Shown here in pieces: positions 8,745 to 16,928 of a DNA stretch of 64,000 nucleotides. Made by a program: the position numbers and the translations under genes. Origin of the DNA: Micromonospora sp. M71_S20 (lineage in GTDB: Bacteria > Actinomycetota > Actinomycetes > Mycobacteriales > Micromonosporaceae); NCBI RefSeq assembly GCF_003664255.1, contig NZ_RCCV01000001.1:4761662-4825661 (forward strand), read 5' to 3'. The notes under the pieces are model-generated. The model made no database searches. It saw nothing but the letters and a program-made list of their open reading frames with translations, and was not told where the DNA came from. Position 1 is the first letter of the stretch; each line of letters starts with the position of its first letter.

Positions 8745-9170
8745 GTGACGACGTTCCGCATCGGGGAGGCCGCCGAGCTGCTCGGGGTCAGCGCCGACAC
8801 CGTACGCCGGTGGGTCGACGCCGGGCGGCTCGCCGCCGGCCGCGACGCGCACGGGCACCGGGCGATCGACGGGGTCGACCTGGCGGCGTTCGCGCGCGGT
8901 CAGGCCGCCGACCCGGACGACCGGTCGGACGCCTCCTCGGCCCGCAACCGGCTGCGCGGCATCGTGGTCAACGTCGTCAAGGACACCGTGATGGCGCAGG
9001 TCGACATCCAGGCCGGGCCGTTCCGGATCGTCTCGCTGATGAGCCGCGAGGCGGTCGACGAGCTGGACCTGCGGGTCGGCTCGCTGGCCGTCGCGGTGAT
9101 CAAGTCGACCACGGTGGTGGTGGAACGCGCCTCCCCGCCGGGGGCCTCCCGGGGGAGGCAGGCCTCGTGA
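8745..9170 (+). CDS. HTH-Mop (TOBE) molybdate-binding regulator-like protein
   Basis: 141 residues. Residues 3-50 form a MerR/excisionase-like helix-turn-helix (RIGEAAELLGVSADTVRRW). Residues about 68-131 form one Mop/TOBE domain (ARNRLRGIVVNVVKD at its start, AVAVIKSTTVVVE at its end), which in known proteins binds molybdate or tungstate. It is the first gene of a four-gene operon with modABC; its TGA overlaps the GTG of modA by 4 bp. It probably senses molybdate, either as a regulator or as a storage protein. The architecture is common in actinobacterial mod loci. Confidence 0.9.
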   Translation: MTTFRIGEAAELLGVSADTVRRWVDAGRLAAGRDAHGHRAIDGVDLAAFARGQAADPDDRSDASSARNRLRGIVVNVVKDTVMAQVDIQAGPFRIVSLMSREAVDELDLRVGSLAVAVIKSTTVVVERASPPGASRGRQAS

Positions 9171-9964
9171 GGGCGCAACGGCCGCGCCGCGGGGCGGCGG
9201 GCGTGACGGCGGCGGTGCTGGCCCTCGCCGCCGTGGCCGGCTGCGGCGGGAGCGCCTCCGGCGGCGGGTCGGCGGGTGATCCGGGTGCCGGCGGCACGGT
9301 GAGCGTGTTCGCCGCGGCCTCGCTGACCGAGTCGTTCACCCGGCTGGGCCGGGACTTCGAGGCGGCCCACCCGGGCACCACCGTCGTGCTCAACTTCGCC
9401 GGCAGCGCGGCGCTGGCCGCCCAGATCAACCAGGGCGCGCCCGCCGACGTGTTCGCCTCGGCGGCGACGCGGAACATGGCCACGGTGACCGGGGCGGGCA
9501 ACGCCGACGGCGACCCGGTGGTCTTCGCTCGCAACCAGCTCGTCGTCGCCGTGCCGAAGGGCAACCCGCGGGGCGTCGCCGGACCGGCCGACCTGGCCCG
9601 GCCGGGGGTGAAGGTCGCGCTCTGCGCCGAGCAGGTGCCCTGCGGGGCGGCGGCGCGGACGGCGCTCGACGCAGCCTCGGTCGCCCTCACCCCGGTCACC
9701 CTGGAGCAGGACGTGCGGGGCGCGCTGTCCAAGGTGCGGCTCGGCGAGGTCGACGCGGCCCTCGTCTACCGCACGGACGCCCTGGCCGCCGCGGCCGACG
9801 TGACGGCCGTCGAGTTCCCCGAGTCCGCCCGCGCCGTCAACGACTACCCGATCGTCGCGCTGCGGGACGCGCCGAACCCCGACGGCGCCCGGGCGTTCGT
9901 CGCGTACGTCCGCTCGGAGCGGGGGCGCGAGGTGCTCACCGAGGCCGGGTTCCAGGCCCCGTGA
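9167..9964 (+). CDS. modA: Molybdate ABC transporter, substrate-binding lipoprotein
   Basis: 265 residues. A signal peptide ends in a lipobox (AVAGC, Cys near 25), followed by a Gly/Ser-rich spacer, so the mature protein is a lipoprotein outside the membrane. The ModA core is complete: VFAAASLTESF near 46-56, NFAGSAALAAQI near 75-86, GAPADVFASA near 90-99, LCAEQVPCG near 151-159, and GEVDAALVYRTDA near 195-207. It captures molybdate for ModBC. The GTG start overlaps the previous stop by 4 bp (GTGA), and its own stop overlaps modB in the same way, so translation of the operon is coupled. Confidence 0.96.
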   Translation: MRAQRPRRGAAGVTAAVLALAAVAGCGGSASGGGSAGDPGAGGTVSVFAAASLTESFTRLGRDFEAAHPGTTVVLNFAGSAALAAQINQGAPADVFASAATRNMATVTGAGNADGDPVVFARNQLVVAVPKGNPRGVAGPADLARPGVKVALCAEQVPCGAAARTALDAASVALTPVTLEQDVRGALSKVRLGEVDAALVYRTDALAAAADVTAVEFPESARAVNDYPIVALRDAPNPDGARAFVAYVRSERGREVLTEAGFQAP

Positions 9965-10776
9965 CGCGTACCCACGTCCGGCCGGCCCGGCGGCGGGGCG
10001 CCGGGGTGCCCGTCGCGCTGCTGCTGCCGGCCGTGCTGGGCCTGGTCTTCCTCGTCCTGCCGCTGGTCGGGCTGCTGGCCCGTACGCCGTGGGCCACCCT
10101 GCCGCAGCGGCTCGCCGCGCCGGGCGTGCTCACCGCGCTGCGGCTGTCCCTGCTGACCGCCACCCTGGCCACGCTGCTCTGCCTGCTGCTCGGGGTTCCG
10201 CTGGCCTGGCTGCTGGCCCGCGTCGAGTTCCCCGGCCGCCGCCTGGTACGCGCCCTCGTCACCGTGCCGCTGGTGCTGCCGCCCGTGGTCGGCGGGGTGG
10301 CGCTGCTGCTCGTCTTCGGCCGGCGGGGCCTGCTCGGCGGCTGGCTCGACGCGACCTTCGGGATCACCCTGCCGTTCACCACCGCCGGCGTGGTGCTGGC
10401 GGAGGCGTTCGTGGCGATGCCGTTCCTGGTGATCGCCGTCGAGGGGGCGCTGCGCGGCGCCGACGGCCGGTACGAGGAGGCGGCGGCGACCCTCGGCGCC
10501 GGCCGGTGGACGACGTTCACCCATGTCACCCTGCCCCTGGTGGCTCCCGGCCTGGCGGCCGGGGCGGTGCTGTGCTGGGCCCGGGCGCTCGGCGAGTTCG
10601 GCGCCACCATCACCTTCGCCGGCAACTATCCGGGGCGGACGCAGACCATGCCGCTGGCCGTCTACCTGGCGCTGGAGACGGACGTGCAGGCCGCCGTGGT
10701 GCTCAGCCTCGTGCTGCTCACCGTCTCGGTGGTCATCCTCGCCGGGCTGCGCGACCGCTGGATCACCAGCCCGTGA
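9961..10776 (+). CDS. modB: Molybdate ABC transporter permease
   Basis: 271 residues with about six membrane helices. The cytoplasmic EAA loop that contacts ModC is visible as EEAAATLGAGRWTTFTHVTLP near 179-199. ALGEFGATITFAGNYPG near 213-229 is a hallmark of ModB/CysT-type permeases. The start codon overlaps the modA stop and the stop overlaps the modC start, each as GTGA. Confidence 0.95.
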   Translation: MTRTHVRPARRRGAGVPVALLLPAVLGLVFLVLPLVGLLARTPWATLPQRLAAPGVLTALRLSLLTATLATLLCLLLGVPLAWLLARVEFPGRRLVRALVTVPLVLPPVVGGVALLLVFGRRGLLGGWLDATFGITLPFTTAGVVLAEAFVAMPFLVIAVEGALRGADGRYEEAAATLGAGRWTTFTHVTLPLVAPGLAAGAVLCWARALGEFGATITFAGNYPGRTQTMPLAVYLALETDVQAAVVLSLVLLTVSVVILAGLRDRWITSP

Positions 10777-11837
10777 GCGCGCCCCTGCTCGACGCGCACC
10801 TCGTGGTGGAGCGGGACGGGTTCCGCCTCGACGTCACGCTGCGGGTCGCCGCCGGCGAGGTGGTCGCGCTGCTGGGCCCCAACGGGGCGGGCAAGACCAC
10901 CGCGCTGCGCGCGCTCGCCGGCCTGCTCCCGCTGACCGCCGGGCACCTCACCCTCGACGGCGTCGACCTGGACCGGCCGCAGCGACGCGCCTGGACGCCG
11001 ACCGAGCGCCGCCCGATCGGCGTGGTCTTCCAGGACTACCTGCTCTTCCCGCACCTGAGCGCGCTGGAGAACGTGGCATTCGGGCCCCGGCGGCACGGCG
11101 CCGACCGGCGTACCGCCCGGCGGACCGCCCACGGCTGGCTGGACCGGGTCGGCCTGGCCGAGCACGCCCACCGCCGGCCCCGGCACCTCTCCGGCGGGCA
11201 GGCGCAGCGGGTCGCGCTGGCCCGCGCTCTCGCCGTCGAACCGGCGCTGCTGCTGCTGGACGAGCCGCTCGCCGCGCTCGACGCGCGCACCCGACTGGAC
11301 ACCCGGGCCGAGCTGCACCGGCACCTCGCCGCGCACCCGGGGGCCACCCTGCTGGTCACGCACGATCCGCTGGACGCGCTGGTGCTGGCCGACCGGCTCG
11401 TGGTCGTCGAGGAGGGCCGGGTGGTGCAGGAGGGGGACGCCGCGACCGTCACGGCGCGGCCACGCACCGACTACGTGGCCCGGCTCGTCGGGCTGAACCT
11501 GCACCGGGGCCACGCCGACGGGCACCTGGTCCGGGTCGCCGACGGGCTGACCCTCACCGTCGCCGACCGGCTCGACGGGGAGGTCTTCGTCGCCTTCCGG
11601 CCCTCGGCGGTGGCCCTGCACCCGTCGCGCCCCGAGGGCAGCCCGCGCAACACCTGGGCGGCGACGGTGGCCGGCGTGCAGCGGCACGGCAACGACCTGC
11701 GGGTGCAACTCGACGGGCCGATCGGGGTTTCCGCGGACGTCACGCCGGCCGCCGCCGCGCAGCTGCGACTGGCCCCCGGCCAGCCGGTCTGGGCCGCGGT
11801 GAAGGCGGCGCAGACCCACGCGTACCCCGCCGGCTGA
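10773..11837 (+). CDS. modC: Molybdate ABC transporter ATP-binding protein
   Basis: 354 residues. Walker A GPNGAGKTT at about 34-42, Q-loop VVFQDYLLFPHL at about 84-95, signature LSGGQ at about 136-140, Walker B LLLLDEPLAALD at about 155-166, H-loop VTHD near 194, then a C-terminal TOBE-type domain from about 250 that in this family can bind oxyanion. It energises ModAB. The GTG at 10773 overlaps the modB stop. The operon ends here; the next gene, on the other strand, ends 21 bp beyond, and only a weak 5-bp hairpin separates them. Confidence 0.95.
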   Translation: MSAPLLDAHLVVERDGFRLDVTLRVAAGEVVALLGPNGAGKTTALRALAGLLPLTAGHLTLDGVDLDRPQRRAWTPTERRPIGVVFQDYLLFPHLSALENVAFGPRRHGADRRTARRTAHGWLDRVGLAEHAHRRPRHLSGGQAQRVALARALAVEPALLLLDEPLAALDARTRLDTRAELHRHLAAHPGATLLVTHDPLDALVLADRLVVVEEGRVVQEGDAATVTARPRTDYVARLVGLNLHRGHADGHLVRVADGLTLTVADRLDGEVFVAFRPSAVALHPSRPEGSPRNTWAATVAGVQRHGNDLRVQLDGPIGVSADVTPAAAAQLRLAPGQPVWAAVKAAQTHAYPAG

Positions 11838-11858
11838 CGCCCCCGGCCCGGAGCCGGG

Positions 11859-12284
11859 TCAGGCGGCGGGATCCGCGGCCAGCAGGTCGGCGTGGGCGGC
11901 CCGGAGCCGGGCGAGACCGGGGTCGCTGCCCGGGGTGACCCGGCGGTCGAGTTCGGCCCAGACCTCGGCGAGAGCGGCGGTGACCGCGCGCAGCTCGGCG
12001 GCGTGCCGGTGGCTGCTGCGCCGGTGCGCCTCGTCGAGGCGCCGGGCCCAGCCGGCGGTGACGGCGGCGAGGCGATCGGTGTCGGCACGCGCCTGGGCGG
12101 CGCTGCGGGCGGCGGCCGCCGGGACGATCGCGGCCACCGGGCGGGGATCGCCGTCGCGGGTGACGACGGTGACGGTGTCGGTCAACTCGGCCAGCGCGAC
12201 GAGCTGGGTGAGCCGGGTGCGCGCCTCGCGCAGCGGCACCGAACGCGGCTGGTCGGTGTGCGGGGTGAGAGCGGGGACAGCCAT
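11859..12284 (-). CDS. Phd/YefM-like antitoxin-type protein, no toxin partner visible
   Basis: 141 residues. Residues about 14-60 resemble the N-terminal dimer and DNA-binding domain of Phd/YefM antitoxins (VPLREARTRLTQLVALAE, then VTVVTRDGDPRPVAAIVP). The remaining 80 residues are an Ala/Arg/Glu-rich helical region, longer than in normal antitoxins, where this part neutralises the toxin. No RelE/YoeB/Doc-like gene is adjacent: modC lies on one side and an RNA ligase diverges on the other (167 bp apart). It could be an orphan antitoxin or a stand-alone regulator. ATG at 12284 is the last start that retains the domain; no strong ribosome site was seen. Confidence 0.7.
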   Translation of the reverse strand: MAVPALTPHTDQPRSVPLREARTRLTQLVALAELTDTVTVVTRDGDPRPVAAIVPAAAARSAAQARADTDRLAAVTAGWARRLDEAHRRSSHRHAAELRAVTAALAEVWAELDRRVTPGSDPGLARLRAAHADLLAADPAA

Positions 12285-12451
12285 GGATGGATGGTCGCCG
12301 CCGGGTACGACATTTCCGCACGCCGACGGTCCAGGTTGGACGCGCGGGCCGGAAAACTGGCGCGAGCCGGGGCCCTCGCGGCGGATACGCTGCCCGCCCG
12401 ACGCCGCACCGCGAACCGGCGCGGCGGACCCCGCCACGTGAAGGAGCTGCC

Positions 12452-13237
12452 GTGTCCCGCCTCGACGTCCGGACGGTCGACCTGCGCACGATCAACTCAC
12501 TGACCAAGTACCCGTCCATCCCCACCTACCACGCCCTGGACCCCCGCGACGGCGGCCTGCTGGCGGAGTGCGTGGCGTTCACCGGGCCGGTCACCCTCAC
12601 CGAGAAGATCGACGGGACGAACGCCCGGATCGTCGTGCTGCCCGGCGGCGCGTACCTGATCGGCAGCCGCGAGGAGCTGCTGTACGCGCGGGGCGACCTG
12701 ATCGGCAACCCCGCGCTCGGCATCGTCGACGCCCTGCGCGACGTGGCCGAGCGGCTGGCCGTCGCGGCGGCGGACGACCGGATCACGGTGTTCTACCTGG
12801 AGGTGTACGGCGGCAAGGTCACCGCCGCCTCCCGGCACTACACCGCCGAGCGCCGGGTCGGGCACCGGCTCTTCGACGTGGCCGTGCTGGACGACCCGGC
12901 GCCGATGCTCGACTGGCCGACCCCGCGGATCTCGGCCTGGCGCGACGGCGGCGGCCAGCGCTTCCTCGGCGAGGCCGACCTCGTGGGGCGGGCCGACGCG
13001 CTGGGTCTGCCGACCGTGCCCCGGCTGGCCACCGTCCCCGCCGGGGACCTGCCCCGCGACATCGCCGGGACGCACGCGTTCCTCACCGGTCACCTGCCCC
13101 GGACCCTGGTGGCCCTGGACGGACCGGCCGGCAGGTCCGAGGGGCTGGTGCTCCGCGCGGCGGACCGCTCGGCCATCGCCAAGGCGCGGTTCCAGGACTA
13201 CGAGCGCACCCTGAAGCGCCGCGACGGCCGGCGCTGA
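12452..13237 (+). CDS. RNA ligase of the Rnl2-like nucleotidyltransferase family
   Basis: 261 residues. Ligase motif I is EKIDGTNAR at 51-59 with the adenylated Lys at about 52. Motif Ia GSREELL follows at about 71, FYLEVYGG (motif III-like) near 114-121, EGLVLR (motif IV) near 229, and KARF (motif V) near 243. These are the residues for enzyme-AMP formation and transfer to a 5'-phosphate end; such ligases seal nicks in RNA. The protein has the minimal catalytic core without a long C-terminal domain. GTG at 12452 is fixed by AAGGAG 6 nt upstream. It is monocistronic and diverges from the Phd-like gene. With KptA in the same window, RNA end repair is a plausible theme. Confidence 0.9.
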   Translation: MSRLDVRTVDLRTINSLTKYPSIPTYHALDPRDGGLLAECVAFTGPVTLTEKIDGTNARIVVLPGGAYLIGSREELLYARGDLIGNPALGIVDALRDVAERLAVAAADDRITVFYLEVYGGKVTAASRHYTAERRVGHRLFDVAVLDDPAPMLDWPTPRISAWRDGGGQRFLGEADLVGRADALGLPTVPRLATVPAGDLPRDIAGTHAFLTGHLPRTLVALDGPAGRSEGLVLRAADRSAIAKARFQDYERTLKRRDGRR

Positions 13238-13352
13238 CCACGGTTCGGTGGCGCGCCGGTCAGGCGCGCCACCGGACCGGCCGGCAGGCGGGGCGTCGAC
13301 GGTCGGGCGCGGGCGTCGGGACGCGACGGGAAGTCCGGCCCGAACGCCTGGA

Positions 13353-13380
13353 CAATTACAGTTAACAATCCTAATAATTG
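13353..13380 (+). promoter_or_regulatory. AT-rich inverted repeat upstream of the chitinase gene
   Basis: This 28-bp patch is strikingly AT-rich for the region. CAATTA (13353-13358) and TAATTG (13375-13380) are perfect inverted arms around GTTAACAATCCTAA. It ends 42 bp before the chitinase ATG, a natural place for a promoter or operator answering chitin breakdown products or carbon supply. The regulator is unknown. Confidence 0.55.
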
Positions 13381-13422
13381 TGCATCCGTCGATCCGACGG
13401 CCCTCGTACCCGGGAGGTCCGG

Positions 13423-14982
13423 ATGCGTCGCCCTGCCCGAAACCTGCTGCTGGCCGCCGTGGCGGCCCTCGCCACCGTCACCGCCACCACGCTGACCCTC
13501 GCCGCGCCGGCCCGCGCCGCCGGCCCGACCGCCACCTTCGTCAAGACCGCCGACTGGGGCACCGGATGGGAGGGGCGCTACACCGTCACCAACGGCGGCC
13601 CGAGCACCATCACCGGCTGGCAGGTCGCCTTCACCCTGCCCACGGGCACCACGCTCGGCTCCTACTGGGACGCCACGGTGAGCAGCGCCGGCCAGCGGCA
13701 CACCTTCACCAACCGCTCCTGGAACGGCACCGTGGCCCCCGGCGCCTCGGTGTCGTTCGGCTTCCTGGCCACCGGCTCCGGTTCCCCCACCGACTGCACG
13801 CTCAACGGCGCGCCCTGCTCGGGCGGCACGCCCACCACCCCGCCCACCACGGCACCGCCCACGACCGCCCCGCCCACCACGGCACCGCCGACCACCCCGC
13901 CACCCAGCACGCCGCCGCCGACCACCCCGCCGCCCACCACTCCCCCGCCCGGCGGGCTGCCCCGGCACGCGCTGATCGGCTACCTGCACGCCAGCTTCGC
14001 CAACGGCTCGGGCTACCTGCGGATGGCCGACGTGCCCGCCGACTGGGACATCGTCAACCTCGCCTTCGGCGAGCCCACCACGGTCACCTCCGGCGACATC
14101 CGGTTCCAGCTCTGCCCGGCCAGCGAGTGCCCCGGCGTCGAGACCGAGGCCGAGTTCATCGCGGCGATCCGCGCCAAGCAGGCGCAGGGCAAGAAGGTGC
14201 TGCTCTCCATCGGCGGGCAGAACGGCCAGGTGCAGCTCACCACGACCGCCGCCCGGGACACCTTCGTCCGGTCGGTGTCGGCCATCATCGACCGGTACGG
14301 CCTGAACGGGCTCGACATCGACTTCGAGGGGCACTCGCTCTATCTGGACGCGGGCGACACCGACTTCCGCAACCCGACCACGCCGGTGATCGTCAACCTG
14401 ATCTCCGCGATCCGCACCCTCAAGCAGCGGTACGGGGCGGGCTTCGTGCTCACCATGGCGCCGGAGACGTTCTTCGTCCAGCTCGGCTACCAGTTCTACG
14501 GCTCGGGCCCGTGGGGCGGGCAGGACCCGCGTGCCGGGTCGTACCTGCCCGTGATCCACGCGCTGCGCAACGACCTCACCGTGCTGCACGTGCAGGACTA
14601 CAACTCCGGGCCGATCATGGGGCTCGACAACCAGTACCACACGATGGGCAGCGCGGACTTCCACATCGCGATGACCGACATGCTGCTCGCGGGCTTCCCC
14701 GTCGCCGGCAACCCCGACCGCGTCTTCCCGCCGCTGCGCGAGGACCAGGTGGCCTTCGGCGCGCCCTCCTCCCCCAGCGCCGGCAACGGATACCTCGCCC
14801 CGGCCGGGGTGCAGGCGGCGGTGACCTGCCTGGTGAAGGGGCAGGGCTGCGGCCCGTACACCCCGCGCAGCGGCACCAACCCCGCCTTCCGGGGCCTGAT
14901 GACCTGGTCGATCAACTGGGACCGGTTCTACGCCTGGGAGTTCCGCCTGAGCCACGGCCCGTTCCTGCGGGCGCTGCCCTGA
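13423..14982 (+). CDS. Secreted chitinase: CBM2 - Pro/Thr linker - GH18
   Basis: 519 residues. A signal peptide (about 1-31, ending APARA) precedes a family-2 carbohydrate-binding module (about 33-130) with the expected tryptophans (DWGTGWEG, ITGWQV, SYWD, SWNG) and a terminal Cys pair. A Pro/Thr repeat linker spans about 131-180. The GH18 barrel follows: ALIGYLHASF at about 185, VLLSIGGQNG at about 262, and GLDIDFEG with the catalytic Glu at about 302. The enzyme should cleave chitin by substrate-assisted retention outside the cell. GGGAGG 5 nt before ATG 13423 fixes the start. The first Asp of the usual DxxDxDxE motif is Asn here; the residues needed for catalysis remain. Confidence 0.96.
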   Translation: MRRPARNLLLAAVAALATVTATTLTLAAPARAAGPTATFVKTADWGTGWEGRYTVTNGGPSTITGWQVAFTLPTGTTLGSYWDATVSSAGQRHTFTNRSWNGTVAPGASVSFGFLATGSGSPTDCTLNGAPCSGGTPTTPPTTAPPTTAPPTTAPPTTPPPSTPPPTTPPPTTPPPGGLPRHALIGYLHASFANGSGYLRMADVPADWDIVNLAFGEPTTVTSGDIRFQLCPASECPGVETEAEFIAAIRAKQAQGKKVLLSIGGQNGQVQLTTTAARDTFVRSVSAIIDRYGLNGLDIDFEGHSLYLDAGDTDFRNPTTPVIVNLISAIRTLKQRYGAGFVLTMAPETFFVQLGYQFYGSGPWGGQDPRAGSYLPVIHALRNDLTVLHVQDYNSGPIMGLDNQYHTMGSADFHIAMTDMLLAGFPVAGNPDRVFPPLREDQVAFGAPSSPSAGNGYLAPAGVQAAVTCLVKGQGCGPYTPRSGTNPAFRGLMTWSINWDRFYAWEFRLSHGPFLRALP

Positions 14983-15190
14983 GCAGGTGCCGCCGTCCGG
15001 GCCACCCGGCCCGGACGGCGGCCCGGCCCCGACGACGGACGTGTCCGGCACGCCCGCCCACGCGCCGGAACCCGGTTGCGCCGCCGGGCCGGTCCGGCCC
15101 ACCATCGCGTGGCGGACACGGGACCGGACCGCCCGGAGCGACGCCCGGCCGCGCGGCCGGGCGCGGCGGCGTCCGGGGCGGGAGGCGAAC

Positions 15191-15778
15191 GTGCGCGGCA
15201 TCCGCGAACTGGCGGCCGGCATCGACGCGCGTGCGGTGGTGCTCGTGGAGGGGGCGAGCGACCGGGTCGCCCTGGAGACGCTCGCCGCGCGCCGCGGCCG
15301 GGACCTCGACGCCGACGGCGTACGGGTCGTGGCCATGGGCGGCGCGACGAACATCGGCCACTTCCTCGACCAGCTCGGCCCGGCGGGACGCGGGCTGCGG
15401 CTGGCGGGCCTCTACGACGAGGCCGAGGAGGGCTTCTTCCGGCGCGGTCTGGAACGCTGCGGCCTCGGCGCCGACCTGTCCCGCGCCGGTCTGGCGGCGC
15501 TCGGGTTCCACGTCTGCGTGGCCGACCTGGAGGACGAGCTGATCCGCGCGGTCGGCGTCGCCGGGGTGCGGGCGGTGCTCGCCGCCGAGGGCGAGCTGCG
15601 CTCGTTCGACCTCTTCCAACGGCAGCCGGCCCAGCGGAGGCGCGCCGTCGAGACGCAGCTGCGCCGCTTCCTCGGCACCCGGTCCGGCCGCAAGAGCGCG
15701 TACGCGCGGCTGCTCGTGGCGGCGCTGGAGCCGGACCGGGTGCCCCGCTCACTCGACGCGGTGCTCGCCGACGTCTGA
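15191..15778 (+). CDS. Stand-alone TOPRIM domain protein (OLD-nuclease-like)
   Basis: 195 residues. The opening VVLVEGASDRVALETLA (about 16-32) is the TOPRIM glutamate strand; acidic clusters LYDEAEE near 76 and VADLEDELI near 112 are candidates for the metal-binding Asp/Glu pair. In OLD-family nucleases this domain follows an ABC ATPase; here no ATPase is fused or adjacent. It may act as a nuclease, a nucleotidyl transferase-like enzyme or a partner of an ATPase elsewhere. GTG at 15191 has GGAGG about 6 nt upstream. Its last 30 bases overlap the convergent GNAT gene. Confidence 0.8.
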   Translation: MRGIRELAAGIDARAVVLVEGASDRVALETLAARRGRDLDADGVRVVAMGGATNIGHFLDQLGPAGRGLRLAGLYDEAEEGFFRRGLERCGLGADLSRAGLAALGFHVCVADLEDELIRAVGVAGVRAVLAAEGELRSFDLFQRQPAQRRRAVETQLRRFLGTRSGRKSAYARLLVAALEPDRVPRSLDAVLADV

Positions 15779-16324
15779 GCGCACGCCGCGCCACTCGGGC
15801 GCCAGCACCGACCACACCTCGAGGTCGATCCGCCCGGCCGGCCCCGGGTAGACCTCGCGCAGCGTCCCGTCGAGGCGCATGCCCAGCCGCCGGGCGGTCG
15901 CGATGCTGCGGGCGTTGCGCGCGTTGGTGCGCCATTCGACACGGTGGATGCCGCGCTCCCGCACCGCCCAGTCGACGATCCGGCCGACCGCCCGGGTGAC
16001 CAGCCCGTGGCCCTCCCCGGCCGGCTCCAGCCAGCAGCCCGCCTCGCAGACGCCCCGGGCGACGTCGAACGAGACGAACATGACCCCGCCGACCAGGTCG
16101 CCCCGCCGCCAGATGCCCCAGATGCCGCCGGCGTCGCGCGCCCACCGGTCCGCGTAGCTCTGGAGCACGGCCCGGGCGGAGTCGAGGTCGCCGACGACGA
16201 ACGAGGGCGACACCCAGGGCGCGATGTGCGCGCGGGCCCGGTCGAGGTGGGCGAGGAACTCCCCGGCCCGCCAGGGCTCCAGGGGACGCAGCTCGGCGTC
16301 CTCGGTCAGGGACAGGGCGAACAC
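15749..16324 (-). CDS. GNAT acetyltransferase, RimJ/RimL-like
   Basis: 191 residues of the Acetyltransf_3 type: LRPLEPWRAGEFLAHLDRAR near 11-30, GGVMFVSFD near 78, EAGCWLEPAGEGHGLVTRAV (acetyl-CoA loop) near 93-112, and VEWRTNARNARSIATARRLG near 130-149. Such enzymes acetylate N-terminal amines of ribosomal proteins or small amines; the substrate is not evident. GTG at 16324 has GGGAGG 5 nt upstream. It diverges from the PadR gene, sharing its 79-bp intergenic region, so the PadR operator may also affect it. Confidence 0.88.
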   Translation of the reverse strand: MFALSLTEDAELRPLEPWRAGEFLAHLDRARAHIAPWVSPSFVVGDLDSARAVLQSYADRWARDAGGIWGIWRRGDLVGGVMFVSFDVARGVCEAGCWLEPAGEGHGLVTRAVGRIVDWAVRERGIHRVEWRTNARNARSIATARRLGMRLDGTLREVYPGPAGRIDLEVWSVLAPEWRGVRSDVGEHRVE

Positions 16325-16363
16325 GTGACCTCCCGATGCAGACGGTGAGCGGGCAATGTACCG

Positions 16364-16396
16364 GTATACACGCGAGGTATACGCGGTGTGTATAGT
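16364..16396 (+). promoter_or_regulatory. PadR operator and leaderless promoter
   Basis: TATACAC (16365-16371) and GTGTGTATA (16386-16394) form an inverted repeat with a further GTATAC (16378-16383) between the arms, the form typical of PadR-family operators. The right arm contains TATAGT (16391-16396), a -10 box ending 7 nt before the padR ATG. Bound repressor would cover the promoter, so autorepression of the three-gene operon is likely. Confidence 0.75.
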
Positions 16397-16403
16397 CTCC
16401 GGC

Positions 16404-16928
16404 ATGTCGATCGGACAGACCTTCCTCGGCCTCCTGGAGGCCACCCCCCGCCACGGCTACGACATCAAACGCCTCTACGACGAGCGCTTCGGTCACGCCC
16501 GCCCGCTCGCGTACGGGCAGGTCTACGCCACCCTGTCCCGGCTGCTGCGCGGCGGCCTGGTCGAGGTGGAGTCGGTGGAGCCCGGCGAGGGCCCGGAGCG
16601 CAAGCGGTACGCGATCACCGAGGCCGGCGTCACCGACGTCACACAGTGGCTGGCCCGGGCCGAGAAGCCCGAGCCGTACCTGCAGAGCACCCTCTACACC
16701 AAGGTGGTGCTGGCCCTGCTGACCGGCCGCCCCGCCGCCGACGTGCTCGACGTGCAGCGCTCCGAGCACCTGCGGATGATGCGCGAGCTGACCCGGCGCA
16801 AGCGCGACGGCGACCTCGCCGAGCAGTTGGTCTGCGACCACGCGCTGTTCCACCTGGAGGCCGACCTGCGCTGGCTGGAGCTGACCGCCGCCCGCCTCGA
16901 CGAACTCGCCGCGGCGGTCCGGTCGTGA
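16404..16928 (+). CDS. PadR family transcriptional regulator
   Basis: 174 residues. The winged helix occupies about 1-80 (FLGLLEATPRHGYDIKRLYDE with the PadR HGYDI hallmark; AYGQVYATLSRLLRGGLVEVE; RKRYAITEAG). The helical C-terminal dimer domain follows. It heads an operon with an ABC ATPase and an FtsX-type permease, joined by GTGA overlaps, so it most likely represses the exporter until an inducer binds. The ATG lies 7 nt after a TATAGT box, without a Shine-Dalgarno. Confidence 0.95.
   Translation: MSIGQTFLGLLEATPRHGYDIKRLYDERFGHARPLAYGQVYATLSRLLRGGLVEVESVEPGEGPERKRYAITEAGVTDVTQWLARAEKPEPYLQSTLYTKVVLALLTGRPAADVLDVQRSEHLRMMRELTRRKRDGDLAEQLVCDHALFHLEADLRWLELTAARLDELAAAVRS

Noticed and set aside
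9844..10625. Minus-strand frames over modB
   Set aside because: Low-complexity Arg/Gly/Gln shadows of the modB coding strand.
13831..13950. Pro/Thr-codon repeats looked like a tandem repeat array
   Set aside because: They encode the normal flexible linker between CBM2 and GH18 and need no other explanation.
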